DNA of 62,409 nucleotides from Clostridium sp. (GTDB lineage: Bacteria > Bacillota_A > Clostridia > Lachnospirales > Lachnospiraceae): NCBI GenBank assembly GCA_023666975.1, contig JAMPAW010000007.1, positions 1-62,409 on the forward strand, given 5' to 3'. The notes under the pieces are model-generated. The model had not been told where the DNA came from. It saw nothing but the letters and a program-made list of their open reading frames with translations, and did no database searches. Shown in pieces: positions 18,045-25,963 of the stretch. Position numbers and translations under genes: made by a program. Positions within the stretch are counted from its first letter, which is position 1. The number at the start of each line of letters is the position of its first letter.

Positions 18045-18560
18045 TTATTGCTTCGCATCAAACGAAGAACTGCTGTTTCCCAAAGTGGAGCCGCTGTAGC
18101 CTGCCCCGCTGTAATTTGCCGTCTCCGGCGCCTGATTCAACGATTGTATCAGGTTAATGGAATACTCCGTCATCTCCAGAGACTCCTGTAATAAATCCCG
18201 GTTATGGATACTGATCTGTCGTAATGTCTCTACCTGTTTTAACAGCCTGCTTTTAATGTCAATTAAAGGATGCTGAAACTCCGGCTGTTTCCCCATCGTC
18301 TGAATGATCTCGGAAACAGTAATCGTTTTCGCATCCTTGCTTAATACTGTTGCGATTTCTGTTAATATTTTGTCTCTTCTATGTGACACCGCTGATATCT
18401 TATCGACAATTTCCTGCTCTCTCGTATTCGCTTCCGTAAGCTTTGCTAAATCATTTGCCACAATTGCAGGTGTCTTTGCCATCGACTCCTTCGTCAAAGC
18501 GTCATACAATTCACTCTCTTCCTCCAGAGTCGTAATCAAAGTTTCAATTAGGCTTGCCAT
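18045..18560 (-). CDS. flgN: FlgN family export chaperone
   Basis: 171 residues. The N-terminal 140 form the long helical FlgN bundle (LIETLITTLEEESELYDAL, later HPLIDIKSRLLKQVETLR), and the last 30 are a flexible Ser/Gly/Tyr-rich tail. FlgN binds FlgK and FlgL in the cytoplasm and delivers them for export; with two FlgK proteins encoded directly downstream it may serve both. It lies between flgM and flgK as in Bacillus. FlgN proteins are divergent, so the call leans on position as well as sequence. Confidence 0.85.
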   Translation of the reverse strand: MASLIETLITTLEEESELYDALTKESMAKTPAIVANDLAKLTEANTREQEIVDKISAVSHRRDKILTEIATVLSKDAKTITVSEIIQTMGKQPEFQHPLIDIKSRLLKQVETLRQISIHNRDLLQESLEMTEYSINLIQSLNQAPETANYSGAGYSGSTLGNSSSSFDAKQ

Positions 18561-18597
18561 CCGATTCTCCTTCTACCTTGATAAAAGCCCGGTTAGC

Positions 18598-18622
18598 ATT
18601 CGAAAGCTCACGGCTTTCGAAT
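18598..18622 (-). repeat. Perfect inverted repeat between flgM and flgN
   Basis: ATTCGAAAGC and GCTTTCGAAT flank a 5-base loop one base after the flgM stop. No T-run follows on the minus strand, so it is more likely an mRNA stabiliser or attenuator that separates FlgM level from the downstream genes than a full terminator. Confidence 0.6.
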
Positions 18623-18623
18623 A

Positions 18624-18911
18624 CTAAATGGCTTTTTCGCTAAATGCAGTCATGAGTTTATCTGCAAAACTCTCTGCACTCACCTGATAGGTACCATTCG
18701 CAATGCTTTCCTTTAATGCGTTCACCTTGTCTTCTCTCACATCAGGCACAGCCTTGAGTGCTGTCTTTGCAATCTGCATATCCTTTCCTACTGTAGAAAA
18801 AGATACCTGATCCATAGTAGATGAAACATTCACATCATCTGCGTTATAGCCCTTCTTTACCGGCTTATTACCATATACCTGAGCAATTTGATTATATGAA
18901 CCGATTCGCAT
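18624..18911 (-). CDS. flgM: Anti-sigma-28 factor FlgM
   Basis: 95 residues. The C-terminal half (VREDKVNALKESIANGTYQV and SAESFADKLM) is the FlgM domain that binds sigma-28, and the N-terminal half is disordered, as in other FlgM proteins. FlgM holds sigma-28 inactive until the hook is complete. It is the first gene behind its own sigma-28 promoter, giving negative feedback on the late genes that follow. The sigma factor itself is not in the window. Confidence 0.93.
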   Translation of the reverse strand: MRIGSYNQIAQVYGNKPVKKGYNADDVNVSSTMDQVSFSTVGKDMQIAKTALKAVPDVREDKVNALKESIANGTYQVSAESFADKLMTAFSEKAI

Positions 18912-18994
18912 TGTTACACCTTCTTCCTTCTATTGGTTCCTATGACCCAACAGAACCAAATTATTAAACCCATATGTTTTTGGATTCACTAATT

Positions 18995-19021
18995 ATATCG
19001 GTGCTTTTTGGAAAAACATTA
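18995..19021 (-). promoter_or_regulatory. Sigma-28 promoter of the flgM operon
   Basis: TAAT, 15 bases, ACCGATAT on the minus strand, one mismatch in each element from TAAA-N15-GCCGATAT. The start would be near 18987, about 75 bases before flgM. Confidence 0.75.
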
Positions 19022-19054
19022 GAGTAAAAATAAAATAAGTCAAATTTTTATCGA

Positions 19055-19459
19055 TTACTTATCGATATAACGCATTCTCGCTGCCTCTCTGTGCTTCCTT
19101 GCCACCACAGAATCCTCATTACTGGCATACATATTATTCATCTCGGAATTCAGTTTGGCCTTGCAGGATTCACAGTACCGTCCTGACCGAATCAGGCGGC
19201 CGCAGTTCTCGCAGTCAAGCCCCACTCCCGATTCCGCCGAAAAGGACAAACGCTCCTCGCGAATCCAGCGCCGGATCTGGTTCGTAGACACTTCATTGGC
19301 CTCTGCCACCTCGTTAATACCCTCTTTGGGATTCTCGCGGACATACTCCCGGACCTCCATAAACTTTGCTTCCAGCTTATCCTTGCAGGCAGCACAAATC
19401 GGCGCTCCACTCAAATAATTAAACAGTTTTTTACAAGATTTACAGGTTCTTACTTCCAT
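19055..19459 (-). CDS. YvyF-like flagellar operon protein (TIGR03826 family)
   Basis: 134 residues from the ATG at 19459 with AGGAG at 8 bases; a GTG three codons earlier is less likely. Two zinc-ribbon-like Cys pairs, CKSCKKLF...CAACKDKL at the N-terminus and CENCGRLI...CESCKAKL after residue 80, flank a helix-turn-helix-like region (INEVAEANEVSTNQIRRWI). This is the family found between comFC and flgM in Bacillus and Clostridia. Its role is not well defined; a regulatory or DNA-binding function is likely from the layout. Confidence 0.85.
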   Translation of the reverse strand: MEVRTCKSCKKLFNYLSGAPICAACKDKLEAKFMEVREYVRENPKEGINEVAEANEVSTNQIRRWIREERLSFSAESGVGLDCENCGRLIRSGRYCESCKAKLNSEMNNMYASNEDSVVARKHREAARMRYIDK

Positions 19460-19521
19460 CGCTCTCACTCCTAATTCATTATCGTTATTTTTGCTTCTTG
19501 CATAGCCATCGGAACGTTCTG

Positions 19522-20238
19522 TTAAAATCCTTTACCTATGGCTACACTGGTATAGTACACGCTCTCCACACCTGCAGATAACAGCACCCTCGTACACGCC
19601 TCAACAGTTGCACCGGACGTGTAAATATCATCTACAAGCAGAACCTTATTTAATTTTATCTTATTTTCACCCATTTTAAAAGCATTTTTTAGATTTTTCA
19701 TCCTGGAAATATCATTCAATTCTTTCTGTGGGGTGGTATTCACCTGCCGCACCAGATAATCGGAGTAGCAGACAAGCCCCAATCGTGCCGCCAGCGCCTT
19801 CGCCAGCAGGTCAGCCTGATTGTAACCACGGCTGCGTTTTTTCCTCGGATGTACAGGCACGGGTACCAGCCCGTCCGGGCAGATTCGTTTAAAGCTGCCG
19901 CCATAACGGCGATAAATACACTCGGCAAAAAAATCTGCAAAGCTGCGCTGGTTTTTGTATTTGAACTCATACAGTGCTCCTCTGATTCCCTCTGTATATT
20001 CAAATACCGGGTATCCGCGCAGAAAGCTCTTCGGTATCGACACGCAGTCCTGACAATATTCTTCCTCCTCATTTGTTATTGTTTTGCCGCACTTAAGGCA
20101 ACAAGGCTCCCTTACCCCTTTGAGTTTTTTCATACATGACCGGCAGACCCCGCTGCCCTGATAAGACTGTATCGCATCGCAAATCGGGCAGCGCTGCGGA
20201 TACAGCAAATCCAAAACAATATTTTTTCCGATAATCAT
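19522..20238 (-). CDS. comFC: ComFC-family phosphoribosyltransferase-like protein
   Basis: 238 residues from the ATG at 20238, which has AAAGGGG very close upstream; a TTG at 20253 is the alternative. The N-terminus has the zinc-finger pairs CPICDA, CRSCMK, CLKCGK and CQDC. The C-terminal half is a type I PRTase fold with VLLVDDIYTSGATVEAC. The family is needed for DNA uptake after the ComE pore in naturally competent bacteria, and is also kept in species without shown competence. Its place next to yvyF and flgM repeats the Bacillus comF-flgM order. Confidence 0.88.
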   Translation of the reverse strand: MIIGKNIVLDLLYPQRCPICDAIQSYQGSGVCRSCMKKLKGVREPCCLKCGKTITNEEEEYCQDCVSIPKSFLRGYPVFEYTEGIRGALYEFKYKNQRSFADFFAECIYRRYGGSFKRICPDGLVPVPVHPRKKRSRGYNQADLLAKALAARLGLVCYSDYLVRQVNTTPQKELNDISRMKNLKNAFKMGENKIKLNKVLLVDDIYTSGATVEACTRVLLSAGVESVYYTSVAIGKGF

Positions 20239-20259
20239 CACCCCTTTTGTCAACCACTA

Positions 20260-20325
20260 TAGTCATGAGCAAAACTCTGTTTTCTCAACTGTCCGTTGTA
20301 CAATAATGAGTTTTGCTCATAACTA
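20260..20325. repeat. Long inverted repeat between recD2 and comFC
   Basis: Two 18-base arms (TAGTCATGAGCAAAACTC and GAGTTTTGCTCATAACTA) pair with a single mismatch around a 30-base centre that itself holds CAAC-TGTCC-GTTG. There is no T-run after it on either strand, so it is not a standard terminator. Confidence 0.8.
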
Positions 20326-20330
20326 CAACA

Positions 20331-22619
20331 CTACTGCATCTCCTGCAGCCGTATACCCAGAGAAGAATACCTTTTCTGCTCATCATTGTTCCGTATCATA
20401 CTCTCCACCAAATGTCCGTTTCCGACAATCACTACACACTGTTTTGCCCTCGTCACTGCCGTATAGAGCAGATTGCGCTTCATCAATACCTGCGGACCGC
20501 TAAGCAGCGGCAGCACCACTGCCGGATACTCGCTTCCCTGTGATTTATGAATCGTAATGGCATAGGAAAGCTCTAATTCATCAAGCAGACTGTACGGATA
20601 GCGCACCTCTTTATCATCGTCAAACAACACGACAAGCTCCTCATTATATTCATCAATCTCCGCAATAACGCCCATATCTCCGTTAAAAACACCGACACCC
20701 TCTTCTACCTTAAACCGCCCTTTTCCACTATAAACCGTCCATTCCAGCTTATAATTGTTGCGAATCTGCATAACCTTGTCTCCCTCGCGGAAGACAGAAC
20801 CGTCCGGTAGCTCCTTTTCCTTCCGGCCGCTATGCGGCGGATTCAACACCTGCTGCAGCGTGCCATTTAAGTTTGCCACACCCAGCTCACCGTTACGCAT
20901 AGGCGTCAACACCTGAATCTCACTGCTCTGGCAGTCGACATATTTCGGCAGCTTCTTTACCAGCAGCGCTCCGACCTCCTGCAATATATCTTTTGTATTA
21001 CTGCGGGGCAGATAAAAGAAATCCCGGCTCTTATTGTCCAGCTTTATCGGCTGTCCCTTATTAATCTTATGAGCATTCTCCACAATGGTGCTGCCCTCCT
21101 CCTGACGGAAAATCCGGTTAAGCGCTACCACGGGAATACAACCGGAATGAATAATATCCTTCAGCACATTACCGGCTCCCACTGACGGAAGCTGATTCTC
21201 ATCTCCCACCAGAATTAAATGTGTCCCCGGCATTACCGCCAGTAACAATGCATGCATCAGGGATAAATCCACCATCGACATCTCATCAATAATAATGACG
21301 TCCGCTTCCAACGGATTGGACGCATTTCTTGCAAATCCGGTCACGCCTCCGCCATAGTCATCGGACACGCCTCCGTTTAACTCCAGCATACGGTGTATCG
21401 TCTGCGATTTGTAGCCGGTTGCCTCTGTCATACGTTTTGCCGCACGGCCGGTAGGCGCCGCCAGCAAAAGCTCCAGCTCCTCCATCTCAAAATATTTAAT
21501 GATGGCATTAATCGTTGTTGTCTTACCGGTTCCGGGACCACCCGTAATCACCAGCACGCCCTGCCTTACCGCCTCTCTTACTGCCTCCCTTTGCAGCTCG
21601 TCAAGGATAATGCCTTCCTTTTGCTCAATGGATGCAATCGTCCCGTCTATCGTCCGGTCAGCTCCCGGCACAGTGGATTTGACTTCCAGCAGCATTCTTG
21701 CTGTATCCAGCTCCTGATGATAATAACGGGAGGCATAAATGATTTCCTCCCCGTCCAGCTCCCGGAAAACCACCTTACCCTCTATCTGCAGATTCATCAA
21801 CTGTACTTCAATTATCTCTTCCGGCACGGCATACGGGTTGTCCCCGTAACCGTCATATCCTCCGGAACCGTTTGCAGTATCATTGCTCTTCGCCAGAAGC
21901 TGCCTTGTCCAGCTCATCAGCAAATGCTTCGGAAGAAAAATGTGTCCCAGCCCTGTAGCCTGGTTCAGTGTATATATGATCGCCGCCCGCACACGGAAAT
22001 CCGACTGCATGCCGATTCCCGCTCTCGCCGCAATGGCATCCGCCATTTTAAATCCCACACCGCTGATATCCTCGGCAATCTGATACGGATTGTTCCGGAC
22101 CACGGTATACATTTTTTGTCCATACTCGTTAAATATCTTCACGGCCAGATTGGGAGAAATCCCATATCCCGACAGGAACATCAACGCCTCGCGCATTGCC
22201 TGTTTCTCAATAAACTGTACGCCAATCTCATTCGCTTTGCGCTCCGATATTCCCTTTATCTCCGCCAGACGCTCCGGCTCTGCCTCCATAATGCGGAACG
22301 TATCCTTTCCAAAGGCTTTGAGGATTCTCTTGGCCATGATTTCCCCAATGCCCTTTATGGCACCGGAGGCAAGATAACGCTCCATGCTCATCAAATCGTC
22401 CGGCATTTTCACCTGATATTCCGATACCTTAAACTGCACACTGTAATTCGGGTGATCCACATATTCCCCTTTGGCAAGAATATACATGCCTTCTTCTATT
22501 CCGGTAAGATTCCCCACAAAAGTTTCGTCGCCGCCGTCTTCTGTCTCTACGGCAAAGACAATGTATTGATTTCCTTCATTCCGGTATATAATTTTGGAAA
22601 CGACGCCTTCCCGTTCCAT
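20331..22619 (-). CDS. recD2: RecD-like DNA helicase RecD2
   Basis: 762 residues from the ATG at 22619, which has GGAG at 8 bases; an in-frame ATG 42 bases upstream has no ribosome site. The N-terminal third carries the OB-like and tandem helix-hairpin-helix region (ASGAIKGIGEIMAKRIL; LAEIKGISERKANEI). The Walker A GGPGTGKTTTINAI is near residue 358, Walker B DVIIIDEMSMVD follows, and superfamily 1 motif VI is near the end (TAVTRAKQCVVIVGN). RecD2 is a 5'-3' helicase acting without RecBC in DNA repair and replication-fork handling. It occupies the position that the ComFA helicase has next to comFC in Bacillus. Confidence 0.93.
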   Translation of the reverse strand: MEREGVVSKIIYRNEGNQYIVFAVETEDGGDETFVGNLTGIEEGMYILAKGEYVDHPNYSVQFKVSEYQVKMPDDLMSMERYLASGAIKGIGEIMAKRILKAFGKDTFRIMEAEPERLAEIKGISERKANEIGVQFIEKQAMREALMFLSGYGISPNLAVKIFNEYGQKMYTVVRNNPYQIAEDISGVGFKMADAIAARAGIGMQSDFRVRAAIIYTLNQATGLGHIFLPKHLLMSWTRQLLAKSNDTANGSGGYDGYGDNPYAVPEEIIEVQLMNLQIEGKVVFRELDGEEIIYASRYYHQELDTARMLLEVKSTVPGADRTIDGTIASIEQKEGIILDELQREAVREAVRQGVLVITGGPGTGKTTTINAIIKYFEMEELELLLAAPTGRAAKRMTEATGYKSQTIHRMLELNGGVSDDYGGGVTGFARNASNPLEADVIIIDEMSMVDLSLMHALLLAVMPGTHLILVGDENQLPSVGAGNVLKDIIHSGCIPVVALNRIFRQEEGSTIVENAHKINKGQPIKLDNKSRDFFYLPRSNTKDILQEVGALLVKKLPKYVDCQSSEIQVLTPMRNGELGVANLNGTLQQVLNPPHSGRKEKELPDGSVFREGDKVMQIRNNYKLEWTVYSGKGRFKVEEGVGVFNGDMGVIAEIDEYNEELVVLFDDDKEVRYPYSLLDELELSYAITIHKSQGSEYPAVVLPLLSGPQVLMKRNLLYTAVTRAKQCVVIVGNGHLVESMIRNNDEQKRYSSLGIRLQEMQ

Positions 22620-22712
22620 TGAAATTACTCCATTTCCTGTATATTTTCTATTTCTCATCATATCACGGAATATAAAATATTACTACTACATTTTATATGT
22701 TAACTTGTGGTG

Positions 22713-22743
22713 TACATTTGTCTACAAATATTAAACAAATGTG
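22713..22743 (+). promoter_or_regulatory. Nested palindromes between recD2 and the XRE gene
   Basis: ATTTGT-CT-ACAAAT at 22716-22729 is a 6+6 inverted repeat, and TACATTTGT (22713-22721) also pairs with ACAAATGTG (22735-22743) at 8 of 9 positions. This is a plausible operator for the downstream XRE protein, which could also affect the divergent recD2. Confidence 0.45.
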
Positions 22744-22811
22744 TATTTTAGATAACATCTTATTTATACTTTTATTAATTACCTTATTTTACCAATGAGG
22801 AGGAATTTACG

Positions 22812-23123
22812 ATGAACGTAGAGTATGAGTCAACTTATCCAGCATTTGAAAACCGTGATTATTATGTTGATTTGGGTGAGCACATTTCCTATTACCGCAA
22901 ACGTGCCAACCTGACGCAGCAGAATTTGGCGGACCGTGTAAACATTTCACGCTCCTATCTGAGCAGAATCGAAAACACAAACTATTCCCAGCCGTTTTCG
23001 CTGGAGCTGCTGTTTAACATCAGCCGTGAGCTGAATATTCCGCTGCAGTATTTCTTTAAGCCTTTTCCGGCGCCAAAGCAGGAAAAAACCATATCCGGAA
23101 AAAAGAAATCGTTAAATGCGTGA
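22812..23123 (+). CDS. XRE-family helix-turn-helix regulator
   Basis: 103 residues, with AGGAGG before the ATG. Residues about 23-83 are a Cro/CI-type helix-turn-helix (RKRANLTQQNLADRVNISRS then YLSRIENTNYSQPF), ending LNIPLQYFFKPF, and a basic tail follows (ISGKKKSLNA). No ligand domain is present, so the signal is unknown. It is the only plus-strand gene in a 30-kb minus-strand stretch, divergent from recD2, with palindromes in the shared upstream region that suggest self-regulation. Confidence 0.88.
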   Translation: MNVEYESTYPAFENRDYYVDLGEHISYYRKRANLTQQNLADRVNISRSYLSRIENTNYSQPFSLELLFNISRELNIPLQYFFKPFPAPKQEKTISGKKKSLNA

Positions 23124-23185
23124 CAGCCAAAGCTGTACTCCCAGCACAGATGTGCCGTTTGTACATAAAGTTTGCGCAAAAATAT

Positions 23186-23230
23186 CCCCGCTGTTTACGG
23201 CACTCTATTGTAATGCCATAAACGGCGGGG
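23186..23230 (-). terminator. Long hairpin between convergent XRE and secreted-protein genes
   Basis: CCCCGCTGTTTACGGCA pairs with TGCCATAAACGGCGGGG over 17 positions (two G-U type changes). On the minus strand it is followed by ATATTTTTG, so it mainly serves the secreted-protein gene, and possibly both. Confidence 0.6.
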
Positions 23231-23283
23231 AAAATCATGTCCTATCCTCTACCGGAATTATTCTTTGTTTCCCTATCCAATAA

Positions 23284-23748
23284 CTACTTACGGTAAGTAC
23301 CCTTTGCTGTTATCTTGGACGAGTTATTGTTCTGGACAAATACACAGTAAGTATCGTTCATTGGAATCGTAAAACTGTATTCCAAATTTTTCCCTGTCAC
23401 ATATTTTACATTGCCGCCAGCGTCAATAATACCTCCCCATGCCGAAGCGGAAGTAGTAATATCAATGGATACCGTTGTACCCTTGCTCTTATAAAAATAG
23501 GCCGTGGTCTTTATGCTCTTCTTCTTGACCGTCCAGTCAATATCACGGACAACGTACTGTAGCTCCATCTGGTTATCCAGAATACTGCCCATCATATCCC
23601 ATGCCACATTCCGGAATTCCGGATCGGTAATATGTCCGGTCCTCACCTTGGTTTCCTCTGTGCTTTCCTCTGCAGACACCACCTGCGCCGGCATCACTGC
23701 CGCACCAAACATGAAGCAGAGGCTTGCAATAATCAATAGCTTCTTCAT
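23284..23748 (-). CDS. Small secreted protein of unknown function
   Basis: 154 residues from the ATG at 23748 (AGGAGG at 9 bases; the ATG three codons earlier overlaps the ribosome site). A clear signal peptide, MKKLLIIASLCFMFGAAVMP, ends near a VSAEE cleavage site. The mature part is about 125 residues of beta-rich sequence with several Lys/Thr/Ser stretches and one Cys; no family is recognised. It is the gene after the M56/BlaI pair, 94 bases downstream, so it may be a product controlled by, or a partner of, that signalling pair. Confidence 0.8.
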   Translation of the reverse strand: MKKLLIIASLCFMFGAAVMPAQVVSAEESTEETKVRTGHITDPEFRNVAWDMMGSILDNQMELQYVVRDIDWTVKKKSIKTTAYFYKSKGTTVSIDITTSASAWGGIIDAGGNVKYVTGKNLEYSFTIPMNDTYCVFVQNNNSSKITAKGTYRK

Positions 23749-23842
23749 AACAGTCATCCTCCTTTAACTTGATATCTATATTCTACCTCCAAAAACTAAA
23801 GCTATCAAGCATAGATTTGCTCTGTTAACCGCTATTATACAT

Positions 23843-25015
23843 TTACTTCCATATATCCATCAGCAAGTCAATATGCCGTTCTTCGTCCTGCCGGTTCGGA
23901 AACGCAAACTGTTCTATCCATGTGCCCTCTTCCTCTGTGCCACAGACAATAATGTCCGTCGTTTGCTGTAGCTCTGAAGTCTCTATCCGCTCATAAGTCA
24001 GCGTCTGCTTATACCAGTGGTTCACCCCGGCAACGGCTATATTCCATGCACCCACTGTCAATACAAATGCCAGCACGGTCGTCAACATAAAGCTCGCTAT
24101 CGGAATCCGCACATAGTCCTTATTCATCCTGTGCATCATCTCCAGACGGAACTGAAGTATGCTGCTGTCATCATAAAGATTGCACAGCGGTTTATCCGGT
24201 TTGCCGTCATCCAACGACTTGCCCATACTGCGCGCTTTAAGCCGCAGAATACACTGGAAATAATCCCTGTGGGTAAACTCCTCTTTTCCGTTCTCACAGC
24301 AGTCAAAATCACAGTCCACCTCTGCCCACCGGTCAATATCCTTTCTCAACCGGAAACAGACCGGGTGGAAACAGTGGAAAACATTGGCGGCAAGCGCAAT
24401 ATTCTTCACCAGTAAATCGTGATGTTTACAGTGTACCAGCTCATGGAGAATCGCTATATTCAGCTCATCCTCCTGCAATCCTTGAGCCGGCAGCAGCAGT
24501 TTATATCCCCAGTGGTAGACAATCGCCGGCGACGTAATATAAACGTTGTCATATACCTTAATCCGCTTTCTCAGCTTTAGCTTTTTCTTCCACTTCTTCA
24601 ACATGGCATAACAGTTTTCTGATCTGACAGGCATATTCTGACTGCACAGACGATGTATGGTAACATATCGCTGTATACACTCCCAAAGCGCAGGCCTCAT
24701 CCGGTAAAACCACAGACCAACAACCGGAATAATCAGATAACACATGCGCAGGTTAGTATTGACAATCTGGCAATCCCACGCCATGCCGATGAAGATAGCC
24801 GCCACGAAGAAGACTATCGGCGCAATCAGGCAAATCAGTACCAGCCTTAGAAAATTCATCGCATTCTTAATGTAGTATTTCTCTGTCTTTCTCATCACGA
24901 ACTGCCATATCAAATATCCGACTGTGCCTGCCACAGCAGCAGTCAATATCCCGATAACGGTATGAATCATCAGGGTTATCAGCATATTCGTAAAATATAT
25001 TAGTTTTTCATTCAT
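23843..25015 (-). CDS. BlaR1/MecR1-like M56 family metallopeptidase
   Basis: 390 residues. Membrane helices lie near residues 11-40, 53-80 and 90-105, then a cytoplasmic zinc-peptidase loop with HELVHCKHHDLL near residue 192, and a further helix near residue 300. It ends with an extracytoplasmic tail of only about 70 residues. Classic BlaR1 has a full beta-lactam-binding sensor there; that domain is absent, so the inducer is not a beta-lactam by this evidence. The family cleaves, or starts cleavage of, a BlaI-type repressor, and blaI lies just upstream. A strong hairpin fills the 129-base gap between them. Confidence 0.88.
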   Translation of the reverse strand: MNEKLIYFTNMLITLMIHTVIGILTAAVAGTVGYLIWQFVMRKTEKYYIKNAMNFLRLVLICLIAPIVFFVAAIFIGMAWDCQIVNTNLRMCYLIIPVVGLWFYRMRPALWECIQRYVTIHRLCSQNMPVRSENCYAMLKKWKKKLKLRKRIKVYDNVYITSPAIVYHWGYKLLLPAQGLQEDELNIAILHELVHCKHHDLLVKNIALAANVFHCFHPVCFRLRKDIDRWAEVDCDFDCCENGKEEFTHRDYFQCILRLKARSMGKSLDDGKPDKPLCNLYDDSSILQFRLEMMHRMNKDYVRIPIASFMLTTVLAFVLTVGAWNIAVAGVNHWYKQTLTYERIETSELQQTTDIIVCGTEEEGTWIEQFAFPNRQDEERHIDLLMDIWK

Positions 25016-25058
25016 CTCTTTTCTCTTTCGTCCATCATTGGCGGGTTACATTATCACC

Positions 25059-25111
25059 ATTACGACAAGAGGGCAGCCATTATCGCTTTAATGCCTGCCC
25101 CCTGTTGTAAT
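25059..25111 (-). repeat. Stable hairpin between blaI-like and M56 genes
   Basis: ATTACxACA and TGTxGTAAT plus GGGCAG and CTGCCC form an interrupted stem of about 17 pairs. No T-run follows, so it may be an mRNA processing or attenuation element rather than a terminator. Confidence 0.5.
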
Positions 25112-25144
25112 CGGATGTCTTCCCTTATTGTCTACAGGTACATC

Positions 25145-25522
25145 TTATAAATCATTCGCCTTTTTGCCCAGCTCAGCAATATCCTCTGCGGATAAATCCC
25201 CGTTATCAAACATCTCTGTCACAAATGCAATTGCATTGCCGTGATTCCAGAAGCTGATATGATGCTTGTATAATTTCTGCTTGTAATCTGCCTCAGAAAT
25301 CAGTATCTTGTACGTGTATATCTTACCGTTGCGCTGCAACTTCAGGAACTTCTTCCCTACGAGCTTTGCCAAAAACGTAGATACCGTCTGCGGCTTCCAG
25401 TCTCTGCCATAGTAGTCATTGATACGGTCCATCAAATCCGAGAGCACAGGCTCCTTTCCCGTGTCCCATACCGCTTTCATTACAATCTCTTCGCTCTCTG
25501 TCAGTTTCTCAATTTTCTTCAT
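25145..25522 (-). CDS. BlaI/MecI/CopY-family repressor
   Basis: 125 residues with a winged-helix N-terminus (LTESEEIVMKAVWDTGKEPV, later KPQTVSTFLAKLVGKKFL) and a C-terminal dimer region. BlaI proteins repress target operons until cut by a partner M56 peptidase, which is the next gene. The start lies 14 bases after the flgJ-like stop, so the repressor is probably carried on the flagellar rod transcript. No TACA-N2-TGTA box was found near it. Confidence 0.92.
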   Translation of the reverse strand: MKKIEKLTESEEIVMKAVWDTGKEPVLSDLMDRINDYYGRDWKPQTVSTFLAKLVGKKFLKLQRNGKIYTYKILISEADYKQKLYKHHISFWNHGNAIAFVTEMFDNGDLSAEDIAELGKKANDL

Positions 25523-25536
25523 TGTTGTTCCCCTTT

Positions 25537-25890
25537 CTATAAACCATAATTTCGCTTCATCTGCTGATAGAGCTGCTGGGCAAGACCGATTCCATCGCCC
25601 TGTTCAGATGCCAGCTTTGCATATTCCTGAATCCGCATATCCCCAAAGTAATCCATGTAACTGCCAGAGCTTTCGTCATCATCAGCCTTCATGATTGTCT
25701 TCTCCATGCCCTTATATATCTGTTCAATAAAATATGCTTCAAATTCTCTGCAGGCAGACATCAGTTCTTCTTCCGTAGCGCTGTTGCCAACCTTACCCAG
25801 TGTATTTTCTAACGCATCACTGGAGGCATTACTTGCCTTTGTGTAGTAGTCACTGTAGTAACTACTGGGGTCGATTCCCGTAATTGCCAT
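25537..25890 (-). CDS. flgJ: Flagellar rod-binding protein, FlgJ N-domain type
   Basis: 117 residues, only the rod-binding domain (ELMSACREFEAYFIEQIYKG, then GSYMDYFGDMRIQEYAKLAS) with no muramidase domain, as is usual in Firmicutes. The protein helps the rod cap assemble and cross the wall. It follows flgG by 73 bases on the same strand, completing a small rod gene set. Glycosidase activity would have to come from another protein. Confidence 0.85.
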   Translation of the reverse strand: MAITGIDPSSYYSDYYTKASNASSDALENTLGKVGNSATEEELMSACREFEAYFIEQIYKGMEKTIMKADDDESSGSYMDYFGDMRIQEYAKLASEQGDGIGLAQQLYQQMKRNYGL

Positions 25891-25963
25891 AATTTTCCTC
25901 CCAAATCCGGCATAACACGATGCCTAATATGATATATCTGTCAAGCTATCCGTAATTATGTAC

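Noticed and set aside
21393..22622. Open frame of 409 codons on the plus strand inside recD2
   Set aside because: It is fully antisense to a clear RecD2 with all helicase motifs, is rich in His/Arg/Leu as reverse-strand shadows are, and has no ribosome site.
25016..25144. BlaI operator box (TACA-N2-TGTA) in the blaI-M56 gap
   Set aside because: Only partial matches such as TACAGGTACA occur, without the inverted symmetry.
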